Shown here: one piece after another, positions 6,017-13,791 of the stretch
How positions within the stretch are numbered: the stretch's first letter is position 1
Layout of the letters: every line of letters begins with the position of its first letter
NCBI GenBank assembly: GCA_945862035.1
Contig: CAMAXB010000031.1
Location: forward strand, 1-16,889
Reading direction: 5' to 3'
DNA length: 16,889 nucleotides
Source: Opitutus sp. GAS368
GTDB lineage: Bacteria; Verrucomicrobiota; Verrucomicrobiia; Opitutales; Opitutaceae
Position numbers and translations under genes: made by a program
The notes under the pieces: model-generated
Told to the model about the DNA's origin: nothing
The model's input: only the letters and a program-made list of their open reading frames with translations
Databases searched by the model: none

Positions 6017-6898
6017 TTTATGACGCCCGACCGGCCGATCTCCGCCCTTTTCGCTGCCAACCGACCGCTGCGTTCCCTCGAGTTTTATCCGCCCAAGGAC
6101 GACGTCGGCGTGGAAGCGCTGCGCCAGACGGCCACCGCGCTCAAGTCAATCCCATGGGACTTCGTTTCAGTGACGTATGGCGCCGGCGGCAGCACCCGCG
6201 AGCGCACTGCCCAGGTCAGCGCCATCTTCAAGAACGAGTTCGGCTTCACCGTGATGCCCCACCTGACCTGCGTGGGTCACTCGCGGGATGAACTCAATGC
6301 CTTGGCGGACCGCATTCACGCCGGCGGTTTCCGGAACATCATGACCCTGCGCGGTGATCCGCCGAAGGGCTCGATCACCTTCGAGGTGGCCGCCGATGGC
6401 CTGCGCTACGCCAACGAACTGGTGACTCTGCTGAAGGCGCGCCACCCCGACTTCTGCCTCGGCGTCGGCGGCTACCCCGAAAAGCATCCCGAAGCGGTTT
6501 CGCTCGAAACGGACCTGGATGCCCTCAAGCGCAAGGTCGACGCGGGCGCCGACTTCATCACGACTCAACTCTTCTTCGACAACGCGGTCTACCACCGTTT
6601 CGTCGACAGGTGCAGCGCGCACGGGATTAACGTGCCGATTGTGCCGGGCATCATGCCGGTGCTTTCGACCAAGCAAATCCTACGCATCGCCACCCTGAGC
6701 GGCAGCGTCCTGCCAGCCCCGCTTTCCCGCCGCCTCGAGGTCGCGGGCGATCATGCCGACGTCGTCGAGATCATCGGGATCGACTGGGCCCTCACCCAAA
6801 TCCGCGACCTGCTCGGACACGGAGCCCCGGGCTATCACCTCTATATTCTGAACCGGGCCAAGAGCGCACTCGCGCTTGCCGCCGGCCTGGCCGCCTGA
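6014..6898 (+). CDS. metF: 5,10-methylenetetrahydrofolate reductase
   Basis: 294 residues, typical of the single-domain bacterial MetF. It reduces 5,10-methylene-THF to 5-methyl-THF with FAD, supplying the methyl group for methionine synthesis. Family motifs occur in order: SLEFYPPK (catalytic Glu at residue 23), FVSVTYGAGGSTRERT, PHLTCVGHSRDEL, NIMTLRGDPPKG, GVGGYPEKHPEA, DAGADFITTQLFFDN (flavin and folate site) and VPIVPGIMPV. The C-terminus (GYHLYILNRAKSALAL) is complete. Two in-frame ATGs lie 6 bases apart (6014 and 6020), and neither has a Shine-Dalgarno sequence; the true start could be 6020. The start codon lies inside a palindrome that could be an operator. Confidence 0.95.
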   Translation: MFMTPDRPISALFAANRPLRSLEFYPPKDDVGVEALRQTATALKSIPWDFVSVTYGAGGSTRERTAQVSAIFKNEFGFTVMPHLTCVGHSRDELNALADRIHAGGFRNIMTLRGDPPKGSITFEVAADGLRYANELVTLLKARHPDFCLGVGGYPEKHPEAVSLETDLDALKRKVDAGADFITTQLFFDNAVYHRFVDRCSAHGINVPIVPGIMPVLSTKQILRIATLSGSVLPAPLSRRLEVAGDHADVVEIIGIDWALTQIRDLLGHGAPGYHLYILNRAKSALALAAGLAA

Positions 6899-6913
6899 TT
6901 GGCCGGCGTGAAT

Positions 6914-6929
6914 GCCGCCGACTTGCGGC
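6914..6929 (+). terminator. Weak hairpin after metF
   Basis: GCCGC (6914-6918) pairs with GCGGC (6925-6929) around CGACTT, 15 bases after the metF stop. No U-run follows, so termination is doubtful. The rest of the 160-base gap to ggt (6899-7058) shows no gene or clear promoter. Confidence 0.2.
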
Positions 6930-7058
6930 GGGCTTCGCTGATTTCCGCTGGAATCCGCCCGTAATCTGAGCGAGCCTGACCGGACCATCGCGTCCAGTTG
7001 GATGCTGCCCCCGAGCACCCCCGGGCGTGGGAACCACCCACCCTTCATCGGAATCACC

Positions 7059-8729
7059 ATGTCATCCCGTCTCTTCGGCCCCGTGGCCTCGATCACCGCC
7101 GCCATGTTGCTTGCCACCGGATCCCTCCCCGCCCAACTGCCCAGTCTCCGGCCCGACCTCATGGGCCCGGAGGCCGCCGTCACCTCTGATCATGTGCTGG
7201 CCAGCGCCACCGGCGCGGATGTCCTGCGCCGTGGCGGTAATGCCATGGACGCCGCCATCGCAATGGCCGGCGTGCTCGCCGTCGTCCGTCCCCACATGAA
7301 CGGCGTGGGCGGCGACAATTTCATTCTCTATCGCGAGGCCAAGACCGGCAAGGTCTACGCCCTCAATGGTTCCGGCCGCTCGGGCCGCAAAGCCACCCCC
7401 GAGTTTTTCGCCGGCCAGGGCCTCCCGGCCGTGCCCAGCGGCGGCATCCTCTCATCGTCCGTCCCCGGCGCGGTCCAAGGATGGGAGGACGCGCTCACGC
7501 GCTTCGGCACGACCACGCTCGCGCAGGCCCTGCAACCCGCCATCGGCTATGCCGAACGCGGCTTCCCCGTATCCACCCGCCTTTCGCTCGATATCGGCGA
7601 GGCGGTCAAGAAGGTCTCAGCGGATCCCGAGATGGCCCGAACCTTCCTTGTCAACGGGGCAACGCCCCAGCCGGGCGCCCTGCTCGTGCAGCGCGATCTC
7701 GCACAGACGCTGCGCTCCATCGCCGCGGGCGGGGCCAAGGGCTACTATACTGGCGAATCCGCACGGGCGATCGCTGCCTTCATGGAAAAAGAGGGCGGAC
7801 TCGTCACCGCCGCGGATCTTGCCGCGCACACCTCCACCTGGACCGACCCGATCGAGACCACCTATCTCGGCAAGCGCGTGCTCGCCTTCCCACCGAACAC
7901 GCAGGGGGCCACGTTTCTGCAGATGCTCAATCTGGCAGAAAACGCCGACCTGACGGCGATGGGTCGCGATTCGGCGGACTATGTGCACACGCTCGTCGAG
8001 GGTGCCAAGCTGGCCTACGCGGATCGCGACGCGCATATCGCCGATCCCGCGTTTGCCCAGGTTCCGCTCGATCGTCTCCTGTCCAAGGCCTACGCCCGCG
8101 AGCTCGCCGCCCGCATCCAGGGCAATCGCATCGCTTCCGCCACCGCCGGGGACGGCACGCGCAATGGCACGGGTGACACGATCTACCTCGCCGTCATCGA
8201 CCAGGAGGGCAACGCGGTCTCGATGATCCAGTCACTCTTCGCCTCGTTTGGCAGCGGCCGCATGGTCCCGGGCACCGGCATCGTGCTCCACAATCGCGGC
8301 TCGTCCTACTCGCTCGATCCGAAGCACCCGAATGTCGTCGCGCCGGGCAAGCGCCCCTTCCACACGCTCTGTCCGGCCATGGCCCTCAACGACGACGGCT
8401 CCCTCTTCGCCGTGTTCGGTTCGCCGGGCGGCGACGGCCAGCCCCAGACGCTCCTGCAGGTGCTGAACAATGTACTGCGCTTCAACCTCACGCCTCAGCA
8501 GGCGGTCGAGGCCCCGCGCTGGCGCGTCTTCGGCGCCGGCAAGCTCGGCGTGGAGCCGGGGCTTTCCGACGCGGTCAAGGCCGACCTCACCGCGCGAGGC
8601 CAGTCGGTCAACGAGCAGCCGCCCAGCGCCGAGTTCGGCGGGGCCCAGATGATCGTGGTGCAGCCGGGAACCAACGCCCGTTCCGTCGGGTCGGACCAGC
8701 GCCGCGAGGCCTACGGCATCGCCTGGTAA
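7059..8729 (+). CDS. ggt: Gamma-glutamyltransferase (glutathione hydrolase), secreted
   Basis: 556 residues. An N-terminal nucleophile hydrolase that cleaves the gamma-glutamyl bond of glutathione and related compounds. MSSRLFGPVASITAAMLLAT...LPAQ is a signal peptide with likely cleavage after LPA, so it acts in the periplasm or outside. DVLRRGGNAMDAAIAMAGVL and MNGVGGDNFILYREAKTGK mark the start of the large subunit. Autoprocessing should occur before T374 in GTGDTIYLAVIDQEGNAVS, which aligns with the catalytic Thr of known enzymes and gives a small subunit of about 183 residues. GTGIVLHNRGSSYSL, PGKRPFHTLCPAM and GSPGGDGQPQTLLQVL are the substrate and oxyanion loops. The 'DTIYLAV' form resembles the YwrD-like branch more than E. 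coli Ggt. An earlier in-frame ATG at 7002 would put 19 Pro-rich residues before the signal peptide, so 7059 is preferred. Confidence 0.92.
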   Translation: MSSRLFGPVASITAAMLLATGSLPAQLPSLRPDLMGPEAAVTSDHVLASATGADVLRRGGNAMDAAIAMAGVLAVVRPHMNGVGGDNFILYREAKTGKVYALNGSGRSGRKATPEFFAGQGLPAVPSGGILSSSVPGAVQGWEDALTRFGTTTLAQALQPAIGYAERGFPVSTRLSLDIGEAVKKVSADPEMARTFLVNGATPQPGALLVQRDLAQTLRSIAAGGAKGYYTGESARAIAAFMEKEGGLVTAADLAAHTSTWTDPIETTYLGKRVLAFPPNTQGATFLQMLNLAENADLTAMGRDSADYVHTLVEGAKLAYADRDAHIADPAFAQVPLDRLLSKAYARELAARIQGNRIASATAGDGTRNGTGDTIYLAVIDQEGNAVSMIQSLFASFGSGRMVPGTGIVLHNRGSSYSLDPKHPNVVAPGKRPFHTLCPAMALNDDGSLFAVFGSPGGDGQPQTLLQVLNNVLRFNLTPQQAVEAPRWRVFGAGKLGVEPGLSDAVKADLTARGQSVNEQPPSAEFGGAQMIVVQPGTNARSVGSDQRREAYGIAW

Positions 8730-8778
8730 GCCGTATCAGCGGTTTCCCGAGGAGAATGGTCGCTGCGGAAACGGGAAT

Positions 8779-8802
8779 CGGTCGTCTCCGTTCCATCGAC
8801 CG
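8779..8802. terminator. Possible shared terminator between convergent ggt and the SUI1 gene
   Basis: CGGTCG (8779-8784) pairs with CGACCG (8797-8802) around a 12-base loop in the 92-base convergent gap. On the minus strand it is followed by ATTCCCGTTTCC, only weakly U-rich. No better candidate is visible in the gap. Confidence 0.25.
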
Positions 8803-8821
8803 CCTTCGATCGGCCTGACCC

Positions 8822-9229
8822 TCATCCGCCCGCCATGACCGGACGGAACCCGGCTTCGCGCAGGATCCGGGCAACGGTCTCGCGCTGATCGCCCTGAATC
8901 TCGATCTGCCCGTCCTTCACCGTACCGCCGCAGCCACAGGCGGCACGCATCTGTTTCGCGAGACGCTCTTTTTCCGGCAAACCGATCCCCGTGAAGCCGG
9001 TGACCACTGTGACCGTCTTGCCTCCGCGACCCGCTGTTGAACGGAGTACATCCACGCGCCCCCGGTTCTTGGCCGCAGCCGGTTCGTTCCCGGTTCCCGC
9101 GGTCGGAGCCCCCACGCTTGCGGGGTTGGCCGCGGGTCCGGGGGGAAGGCGAAGCCCCCCCAGTGTCGCAAATGGGTTGTGACCAAGCCGCCCTCCCCCG
9201 TCGGTTGAGATCTTGTTGCCTGCGCTCAT
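8822..9229 (-). CDS. yciH: SUI1/YciH-family translation initiation factor
   Basis: 135 residues from ATG 9229-9227. The C-terminal 75 residues form a SUI1 domain: VDVLRSTAGRGGKTVTVVTGF, then LAKQMRAACGCGGTVKDG, then IEIQGDQRETVARILREAGF. This is the eIF1-like fold, which in bacteria (YciH) binds the small ribosomal subunit and can affect start-site fidelity. The N-terminal 57 residues are low-complexity and carry STDGGGRLGHNPFATLGGL, a conserved-looking lead-in. The same frame extends to an ATG at 9274, but that would overlap the upstream small gene. Start 9229 gives a tidy four-base gap after that gene's TGA. The two genes therefore look like one operon. Confidence 0.88.
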   Translation of the reverse strand: MSAGNKISTDGGGRLGHNPFATLGGLRLPPGPAANPASVGAPTAGTGNEPAAAKNRGRVDVLRSTAGRGGKTVTVVTGFTGIGLPEKERLAKQMRAACGCGGTVKDGQIEIQGDQRETVARILREAGFRPVMAGG

Positions 9230-9233
9230 GGCA

Positions 9234-9476
9234 TCAGGAAGGCCGACTGACACCCCCGCCGCAAAGTCCGGCAACCGGGGTGTCCCCCTCCAGGAAGATC
9301 AAGGCCTTTGCATAACTGCGACGTTCTAGGAAATGAACGAGTTGCGGATGGAGACCCGCCCGCCCCCGCGCGGCAAATTCATCCAAGCGCGCCATCTCGG
9401 ATGCGATGATCTGTCCATCAGCGCGCTTAATCCCATCCAACAGGCTGATAAGCGATTGTTTGATCTCGGTCTCCAT
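9234..9476 (-). CDS. Small hypothetical protein, operon partner of the SUI1 gene
   Basis: 80 residues from ATG 9476-9474. I do not recognise a characterised family. The sequence looks genuine: a helical N-terminus (METEIKQSLISLLDGIKRA), then ARLDEFAARGRAGLHPQLVHFLERRSYAKAL with evenly spaced charged and hydrophobic residues, and a Gly/Cys-containing tail (GLCGGGVSRP). No signal peptide or membrane segment. It ends four bases before the SUI1 start on the same strand. I have an impression of similar short proteins in other verrucomicrobia, but cannot verify it. A ribosome- or RNA-related role would be guilt by association only. Confidence 0.65.
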   Translation of the reverse strand: METEIKQSLISLLDGIKRADGQIIASEMARLDEFAARGRAGLHPQLVHFLERRSYAKALIFLEGDTPVAGLCGGGVSRPS

Positions 9477-9687
9477 GGGGAAAGTTCAGCGGTATTAATT
9501 ATTTGTCACCAGATGTTTAAATAATCTCAAACCCGATTCTCGCACGTCGAAGGAAGCCTGAACGCGCTTGAGTCCCAACCCGGGCGAGGTATTCTCTTCG
9601 AACCCTTTTTAATTATTATCGGCTTTAATATTGAGCAAGCCCGCGTTCTGCACCCCAGTCCCGCCGGTTTGCTTTTCTTTTCTACCC
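9477..9687. promoter_or_regulatory. Divergent promoter region between the SUI1 operon and sucA
   Basis: 211 bases with two AT-rich islands, 9491-9530 and 9606-9632, on a GC-rich background. The first is placed for the minus-strand operon, the second for sucA, where TATTAT (9614-9619) or TAATAT (9626-9631) could serve as a -10. No convincing -35 lies at the right distance from either, so exact promoters are not called. The remaining 9531-9605 shows nothing recognisable. Confidence 0.4.
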
Positions 9688-12432
9688 ATGAGCTCCCTTA
9701 CCCTATCCACGCGACCCAACTCAGAGGTCATCGAGGCGGCCTACACCGCGTGGCTCGACAATCCCGACTCCGTCGACCCGACGTGGCGCGCCTTCTTCCA
9801 AGGCTTCACTCTGGGCCATGCCGGCAGCGGATCGCCGGCCGGCGCGCCCGCGGGCGGGCTCTCGCTCATCGATAGCCTGAAGCAATCCCGGGTCCACAGC
9901 CTGATCTCCCACTACCGCGGGCTGGGCCACACCCAAGCGCACCTCGATCCCCTCAGTGATCCACCGCCGCCCTCGCCGCGACTGGCCCTGAGCGAGTTCG
10001 GCCTCTCTGCGGCCGACCTCGAGACGTCCTTTGATGTCGGCCACTTCCTCACCGGCGGCCAGATGAAATTGCGCGACATCATCGCCAACCTGCAGGCGAC
10101 CTACTGCGGCCGCATCGGCGTCGAGTGCATCCACATCCAGGACACCGAGATCCGTCGTTGGCTGCAGGAAAAGATGGAGACCACTCGCAACAGCCGCGCC
10201 TTCACCAAGCAGCAGAAAACCCGCATTCTTCGCCGCATCCACAAGGCGGAGCTTTTCGAAAAATTCCTGCACACCCGCTACGTCGGCCAAAAGCGTTTCT
10301 CGCTGGAGGGCGGAGAGACCATGATCGCGGCCCTGGACTCCGTGATCGAGGCCAGCCCCGAGTCCGGCGTCGACGAGATCGTCATGGGCATGGCCCACCG
10401 CGGCCGCCTGAGTGTCCTGACCAATATTCTTCGCAAGTCGTTCGATGTTCTCTTTGAGCAGTTCTCCGAGAACTATATCCCGGAGACCGTCGCCGGCGAC
10501 GGCGACGTGAAATACCACCTCGGCTACGAGGCCGAGCTCAAGACCGCATCGGGCAAGACGGTCGAGGTTCGCCTCGCCGCCAATCCCTCCCATCTCGAGA
10601 TCGTCAACCCGATCGTCGAGGGCAAGGCCCGCGCCCGCCAGCGCATCCGCGGCGACGTCGAGCGCCGCCGCGTGCTGCCCCTGCTGATCCACGGTGACGC
10701 CGCGTTCGCCGGGCAGGGCGTCGTGCCCGAGACCCTCAACTTCTCCCAGCTCCCCGGCTATCGCACGGGCGGCACGCTCCACTTCGTCATCAACAACCAG
10801 ATCGGTTTCACCACGCTGCCGAGCGATGCCCGCTCGACCCGCTACTGCACCGACGTGGCCAAGATGATCGAGGCCCCCATCTTCCACGTGAACGGTGACG
10901 ACGCCGAGGCGGTCTGTCACGTCACGCTCCTCGCCCTTGAGTTCCGCCTCAAGTACCAGCGCGATGTCGTCATCGACATGTACTGCTACCGCAAGCACGG
11001 GCACAACGAGAGTGACGAGCCGGCCTTCACGCAGCCGACCCTCTACAAGAAGATCGGCGCGCAGCCGCTGATCTCCTCGATCTACGCCCGCCGCCTCATT
11101 GCCGAGGGCACCCTCACCCAGGCGGACGACGAGGCCATCAAGGCCGAGTACACCGCCGCGATGGAGGCCGCCTTTGAAAAGGCCAAGGCCAAGGAGGCCA
11201 AGAAAAAGTCGGCGGATCCGGCCGCCAAGTTCAAGGGCTCCAACGCCGTCTTCCAACCCGGCTACAGCCACGCCCCCGTCCCCACCGGCGCGTCCCCGGC
11301 GCTGCTCGAACAGGTGGTCCGCGGTCTCACCCGGGTTCCCCCCAACTTCAAGGCCAACCCGAAGATCAAGCGATTCCTCGATGCGCGGGCCGAGGCCCAC
11401 AAGAACGGAGGCCCCGTCGACTGGGGCTTTGGCGAGGCCCTCGCCTTCGGCACCCTCCTGGTCGAGGGTTCACCGGTGCGTCTCAGCGGCCAAGACTGCG
11501 AGCGCGGCACCTTCAGTCACCGCCACGCCGTGCTCTACGACTTCGATACGCGCGAAAAGTACGTGCCGCTGCTCAATCTCGACGAAAAGCAGGAACGCTT
11601 CTGCGTCTATAATTCGCTCCTCTCGGAGGCCGCGGTGCTGGGCTTCGACTACGGCTACTCCCTCGACTACCCCCGCATGCTCTGCATCTGGGAGGCCCAG
11701 TTCGGCGACTTTGCCAACGGTGCCCAGGTGGTGATCGACCAGTTCATCGCCAGCTCCGAGTCCAAGTGGCAGCGCCTCAGCGGCATCGTCCTCCTCCTCC
11801 CCCATGGCTATGAAGGCCAGGGTCCCGAGCACTCCTCGGCCCGCCTCGAGCGCTTCCTCCAGCTCTGCGCTGAGGACAACCTGCAGGTCGCGAACATCAC
11901 GACCCCGGCAAATTACTTCCACGCCCTTCGCCGCCAGATGAAGCGCGACTTCCGCAAGCCGCTTATCGTCATGTCGCCGAAGTCGCTCCTGCGCCACCCG
12001 GCCGCCGTGTCGAAACTTACGGATTTCACCTCCGGTTCCTTCCAAGAAATCATCGATGACGCAGCCGCCCCGAAGCAGCCCGCCCGCGTGATCCTCTGCT
12101 CGGGCAAGGTCTACTACGACCTCGCCGATTACCGCGAGAAGAACAAGATCACGGACACCGCGATTGTCCGCATCGAGCAGCTCTACCCACTCCACCGCGA
12201 CCGCCTCGGCGAGATCGCCAAGGACTACGGTCCGAAGGCGAAGCTGATCTGGTGCCAGGAGGAATCCCAAAACAACGGTGCCTGGACCTACCTCGCGCCC
12301 GAGCTGGAACAGATCTTCGGCCGCAAGGCGACCTACGCCGGCCGCGATGCCTCCGCCTCCCCGGCCGTCGGCTCGCTTGCGGTCCACAAGATCGAACTCG
12401 CCGCCTTCCTGCAGGACGCCTTCACGCTCTGA
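9688..12432 (+). CDS. sucA: 2-oxoglutarate dehydrogenase E1 component
   Basis: 914 residues. Thiamine-diphosphate-dependent decarboxylase of the TCA-cycle 2-oxoglutarate dehydrogenase complex, passing succinyl groups to the SucB lipoyl arm. The N-terminal E2-binding segment is present (EAAYTAWLDNPDSVDPTWRAFF, about residues 16-37). YRGLGHTQAHLDPL, MGMAHRGRLSVL (233-244) and GDGDVKYHLGY (270-280) follow, then NPSHLEIVNPIVEGKARA and IHGDAAFAGQGVVPETLN. The diphosphate/Mg motif starts with GDDAE (403-407), and HGHNESDEPAFTQP starts at 437. The transketolase-like C-terminal half is intact (LSGQDCERGTFSHRHA; PHGYEGQGPEHSSARLERFLQL). An in-frame TTG at 9631 would add 19 residues unlike the family; the ATG at 9688 precedes the E2-binding helix and is preferred. 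No Shine-Dalgarno sequence. First gene of sucA-sucB-lpdA. Confidence 0.97.
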   Translation: MSSLTLSTRPNSEVIEAAYTAWLDNPDSVDPTWRAFFQGFTLGHAGSGSPAGAPAGGLSLIDSLKQSRVHSLISHYRGLGHTQAHLDPLSDPPPPSPRLALSEFGLSAADLETSFDVGHFLTGGQMKLRDIIANLQATYCGRIGVECIHIQDTEIRRWLQEKMETTRNSRAFTKQQKTRILRRIHKAELFEKFLHTRYVGQKRFSLEGGETMIAALDSVIEASPESGVDEIVMGMAHRGRLSVLTNILRKSFDVLFEQFSENYIPETVAGDGDVKYHLGYEAELKTASGKTVEVRLAANPSHLEIVNPIVEGKARARQRIRGDVERRRVLPLLIHGDAAFAGQGVVPETLNFSQLPGYRTGGTLHFVINNQIGFTTLPSDARSTRYCTDVAKMIEAPIFHVNGDDAEAVCHVTLLALEFRLKYQRDVVIDMYCYRKHGHNESDEPAFTQPTLYKKIGAQPLISSIYARRLIAEGTLTQADDEAIKAEYTAAMEAAFEKAKAKEAKKKSADPAAKFKGSNAVFQPGYSHAPVPTGASPALLEQVVRGLTRVPPNFKANPKIKRFLDARAEAHKNGGPVDWGFGEALAFGTLLVEGSPVRLSGQDCERGTFSHRHAVLYDFDTREKYVPLLNLDEKQERFCVYNSLLSEAAVLGFDYGYSLDYPRMLCIWEAQFGDFANGAQVVIDQFIASSESKWQRLSGIVLLLPHGYEGQGPEHSSARLERFLQLCAEDNLQVANITTPANYFHALRRQMKRDFRKPLIVMSPKSLLRHPAAVSKLTDFTSGSFQEIIDDAAAPKQPARVILCSGKVYYDLADYREKNKITDTAIVRIEQLYPLHRDRLGEIAKDYGPKAKLIWCQEESQNNGAWTYLAPELEQIFGRKATYAGRDASASPAVGSLAVHKIELAAFLQDAFTL

Positions 12433-12442
12433 TTTTTCAAAG

Positions 12443-12547
12443 GTAGCGAGTAGCGGGTAGCGAGTAGCGAGCATCACGAGCCACTCACAATACCGTCTCT
12501 TCGCTGCCTTCTCATCTCCTCGCTCCTCACTACCCGCTACTCGCTAC
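12443..12547. repeat. Heptamer-built inverted repeat between sucA and sucB
   Basis: The left arm (12443-12470) is four tandem heptamers GTAGCGA, GTAGCGG, GTAGCGA, GTAGCGA. The right arm (12520-12547) is TCGCTCC, TCACTAC, CCGCTAC, TCGCTAC, the reverse complement with 26 of 28 bases matching. The arms enclose 49 bases beginning GCATC. In the sucA-sucB mRNA this would form a stem of about 28 bp ending 10 bases before the sucB ATG. The unit occupies most of the 125-base gap. Confidence 0.85.
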
Positions 12548-12557
12548 TCCAATCATC

Positions 12558-13784
12558 ATGGCCTCCATCGACATCAAGATTCCGCCCATGGGCGAATCCA
12601 TCAGCTCCGGCGTGCTCGCCAAGTGGCACGTCAAGGACGGCGACATCGTCAAGAAGGACCAGCCGCTCTTCGAACTTGAGACCGACAAGATCACGTCTGA
12701 AGGCACCGCGGAGGCCGCGGGCAAGATCAGCCTTCAGGTCGCTCCCGGCACCGAGGTGAAGATCGGCCAGGTCGTCGCCTCCATCGACACCGCCGTCGGC
12801 GCAGCGTCGGCGACTCCCCCCGCTCCCGCAGCGACTGCCGCCGCCGCTCCGACAATCGAAAATCCAAAATCGAAAATCGAAAATCCCCAATCTCCCGCCG
12901 TCCGCCGCCTCGCCGCCGAAACCGGCGTCGATCCGGCCAAGGTCGAGGGTTCGGGCAAGGCCGGTCGTGTCACCAAGGGTGACATGCTCGCCGCCGCCTC
13001 CGCTCCCGTCGTCGCTGCCGCCGTCGCGTCCGCCCCCACCGCCGCGGTCCCCGCCTCCGCCCCGGTCGTCACGCCACCGGCCGCCGGTCGCCGCTCGCGC
13101 GTCAAGATGACCAAGCTCCGCCAGACCATCGCCAAGCGCTTGGTCGCCGCCCAGCACGAGGCCGCCATGCTCACGACCTTCAACGAGGTCGACATGTCCG
13201 CCGTCATGGCCCTCCGCGCCAAGTACCAGGATGACTTCGTGAAGAAGAACGGCGTGAAGCTCGGCTTCATGTCCTTCTTCACCAAGGCCGTGGTCCACGC
13301 CCTCCGCGAGGTGCCTGCCGTCAACGCCCAGCTCGAGGGCGAAGAGATCATCCAGAATCACTACTTCGACATCAGCATGGCTGTCTCGACCGAGAAGGGC
13401 CTCGTAGTCCCAGTCGTGCGCAACTGCGACCAGCTCGACATGGCCGGCATTGAGAAGGCCATTGGCGAAGTCGCCAAGCGCGCCCGCGACGGCAAGCTCG
13501 GCCTGCCCGACTTCGAGGGCGGCTGCTTCACCATCACCAACGGCGGCATCTTCGGCTCGATGCTCTCGACTCCGATCATCAACGCCCCGCAGAGCGCCAT
13601 CCTCGGACTCCACGCGATCAACGAGCGTCCGGTCGCGGTCAACGGCCAGGTCGTCATCCGGCCGATGATGTACCTCGCCCTCAGCTACGACCACCGTCTC
13701 GTCGACGGCAAGGAAGCCGTCACCTTCCTCGTCAAGGTCAAGCAGGCGATCGAGGATCCCGCCCGGCTCCTGATCGGAGCCTGA
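12558..13784 (+). CDS. sucB: 2-oxoglutarate dehydrogenase E2, dihydrolipoyl succinyltransferase
   Basis: 408 residues. Forms the core of the complex and transfers the succinyl group from lipoamide to CoA. The N-terminal lipoyl domain (residues 2-78) has ETDKITSEG with the lipoylated lysine at K44. An Ala/Pro linker (about 80-112) holds an unusual insert, TIENPKSKIENPQSP, encoded by an AATCGAA heptamer array. The peripheral-subunit (E3/E1) binding domain spans about 113-147 (AVRRLAAETGVDPAKVEGSG, then GRVTKGDML). A second Ala/Pro/Val linker follows (148-178). The catalytic domain runs from RSRVKMTKLRQTIAKRLV to the end, with GGCFTITNGGIFGSMLSTPI, and the active site is SYDHRLVDGKEA (H379, D383). 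The SucB-type C-terminus (EDPARLLIGA) separates it from pyruvate dehydrogenase E2. No Shine-Dalgarno sequence (CCAATC ATC ATG). Confidence 0.96.
   Translation: MASIDIKIPPMGESISSGVLAKWHVKDGDIVKKDQPLFELETDKITSEGTAEAAGKISLQVAPGTEVKIGQVVASIDTAVGAASATPPAPAATAAAAPTIENPKSKIENPQSPAVRRLAAETGVDPAKVEGSGKAGRVTKGDMLAAASAPVVAAAVASAPTAAVPASAPVVTPPAAGRRSRVKMTKLRQTIAKRLVAAQHEAAMLTTFNEVDMSAVMALRAKYQDDFVKKNGVKLGFMSFFTKAVVHALREVPAVNAQLEGEEIIQNHYFDISMAVSTEKGLVVPVVRNCDQLDMAGIEKAIGEVAKRARDGKLGLPDFEGGCFTITNGGIFGSMLSTPIINAPQSAILGLHAINERPVAVNGQVVIRPMMYLALSYDHRLVDGKEAVTFLVKVKQAIEDPARLLIGA
12854..12895 (+). repeat. In-frame AATCGAA heptamer array within the sucB linker
   Basis: Six consecutive heptamers: AATCGAA, AATCCAA, AATCGAA, AATCGAA, AATCCCC, AATCTCC (42 bases, exactly 14 codons). 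Base composition (about two-thirds A/T) contrasts sharply with the GC-rich flanks (CCGCCGCTCC before, CGCCGTCCGCC after). Translated, it gives two near-repeats, IENPKSK and IENPQSP, between the lipoyl and E3-binding domains. It looks like an intergenic-type simple repeat tolerated in a flexible linker. Confidence 0.8.
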
Positions 13785-13791
13785 TGCTGAA

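Noticed and set aside
9631..9687. TTG start extending SucA by 19 residues
   Set aside because: The extra residues are Pro/Cys/Phe-rich and unlike the family, and overlap the AT-rich promoter region; ATG 9688 precedes the conserved E2-binding helix.
9721..11400. 559-codon open frame antisense to sucA
   Set aside because: It mirrors sucA codons; composition is dominated by Gly, Val, Asp and Leu with no motif.
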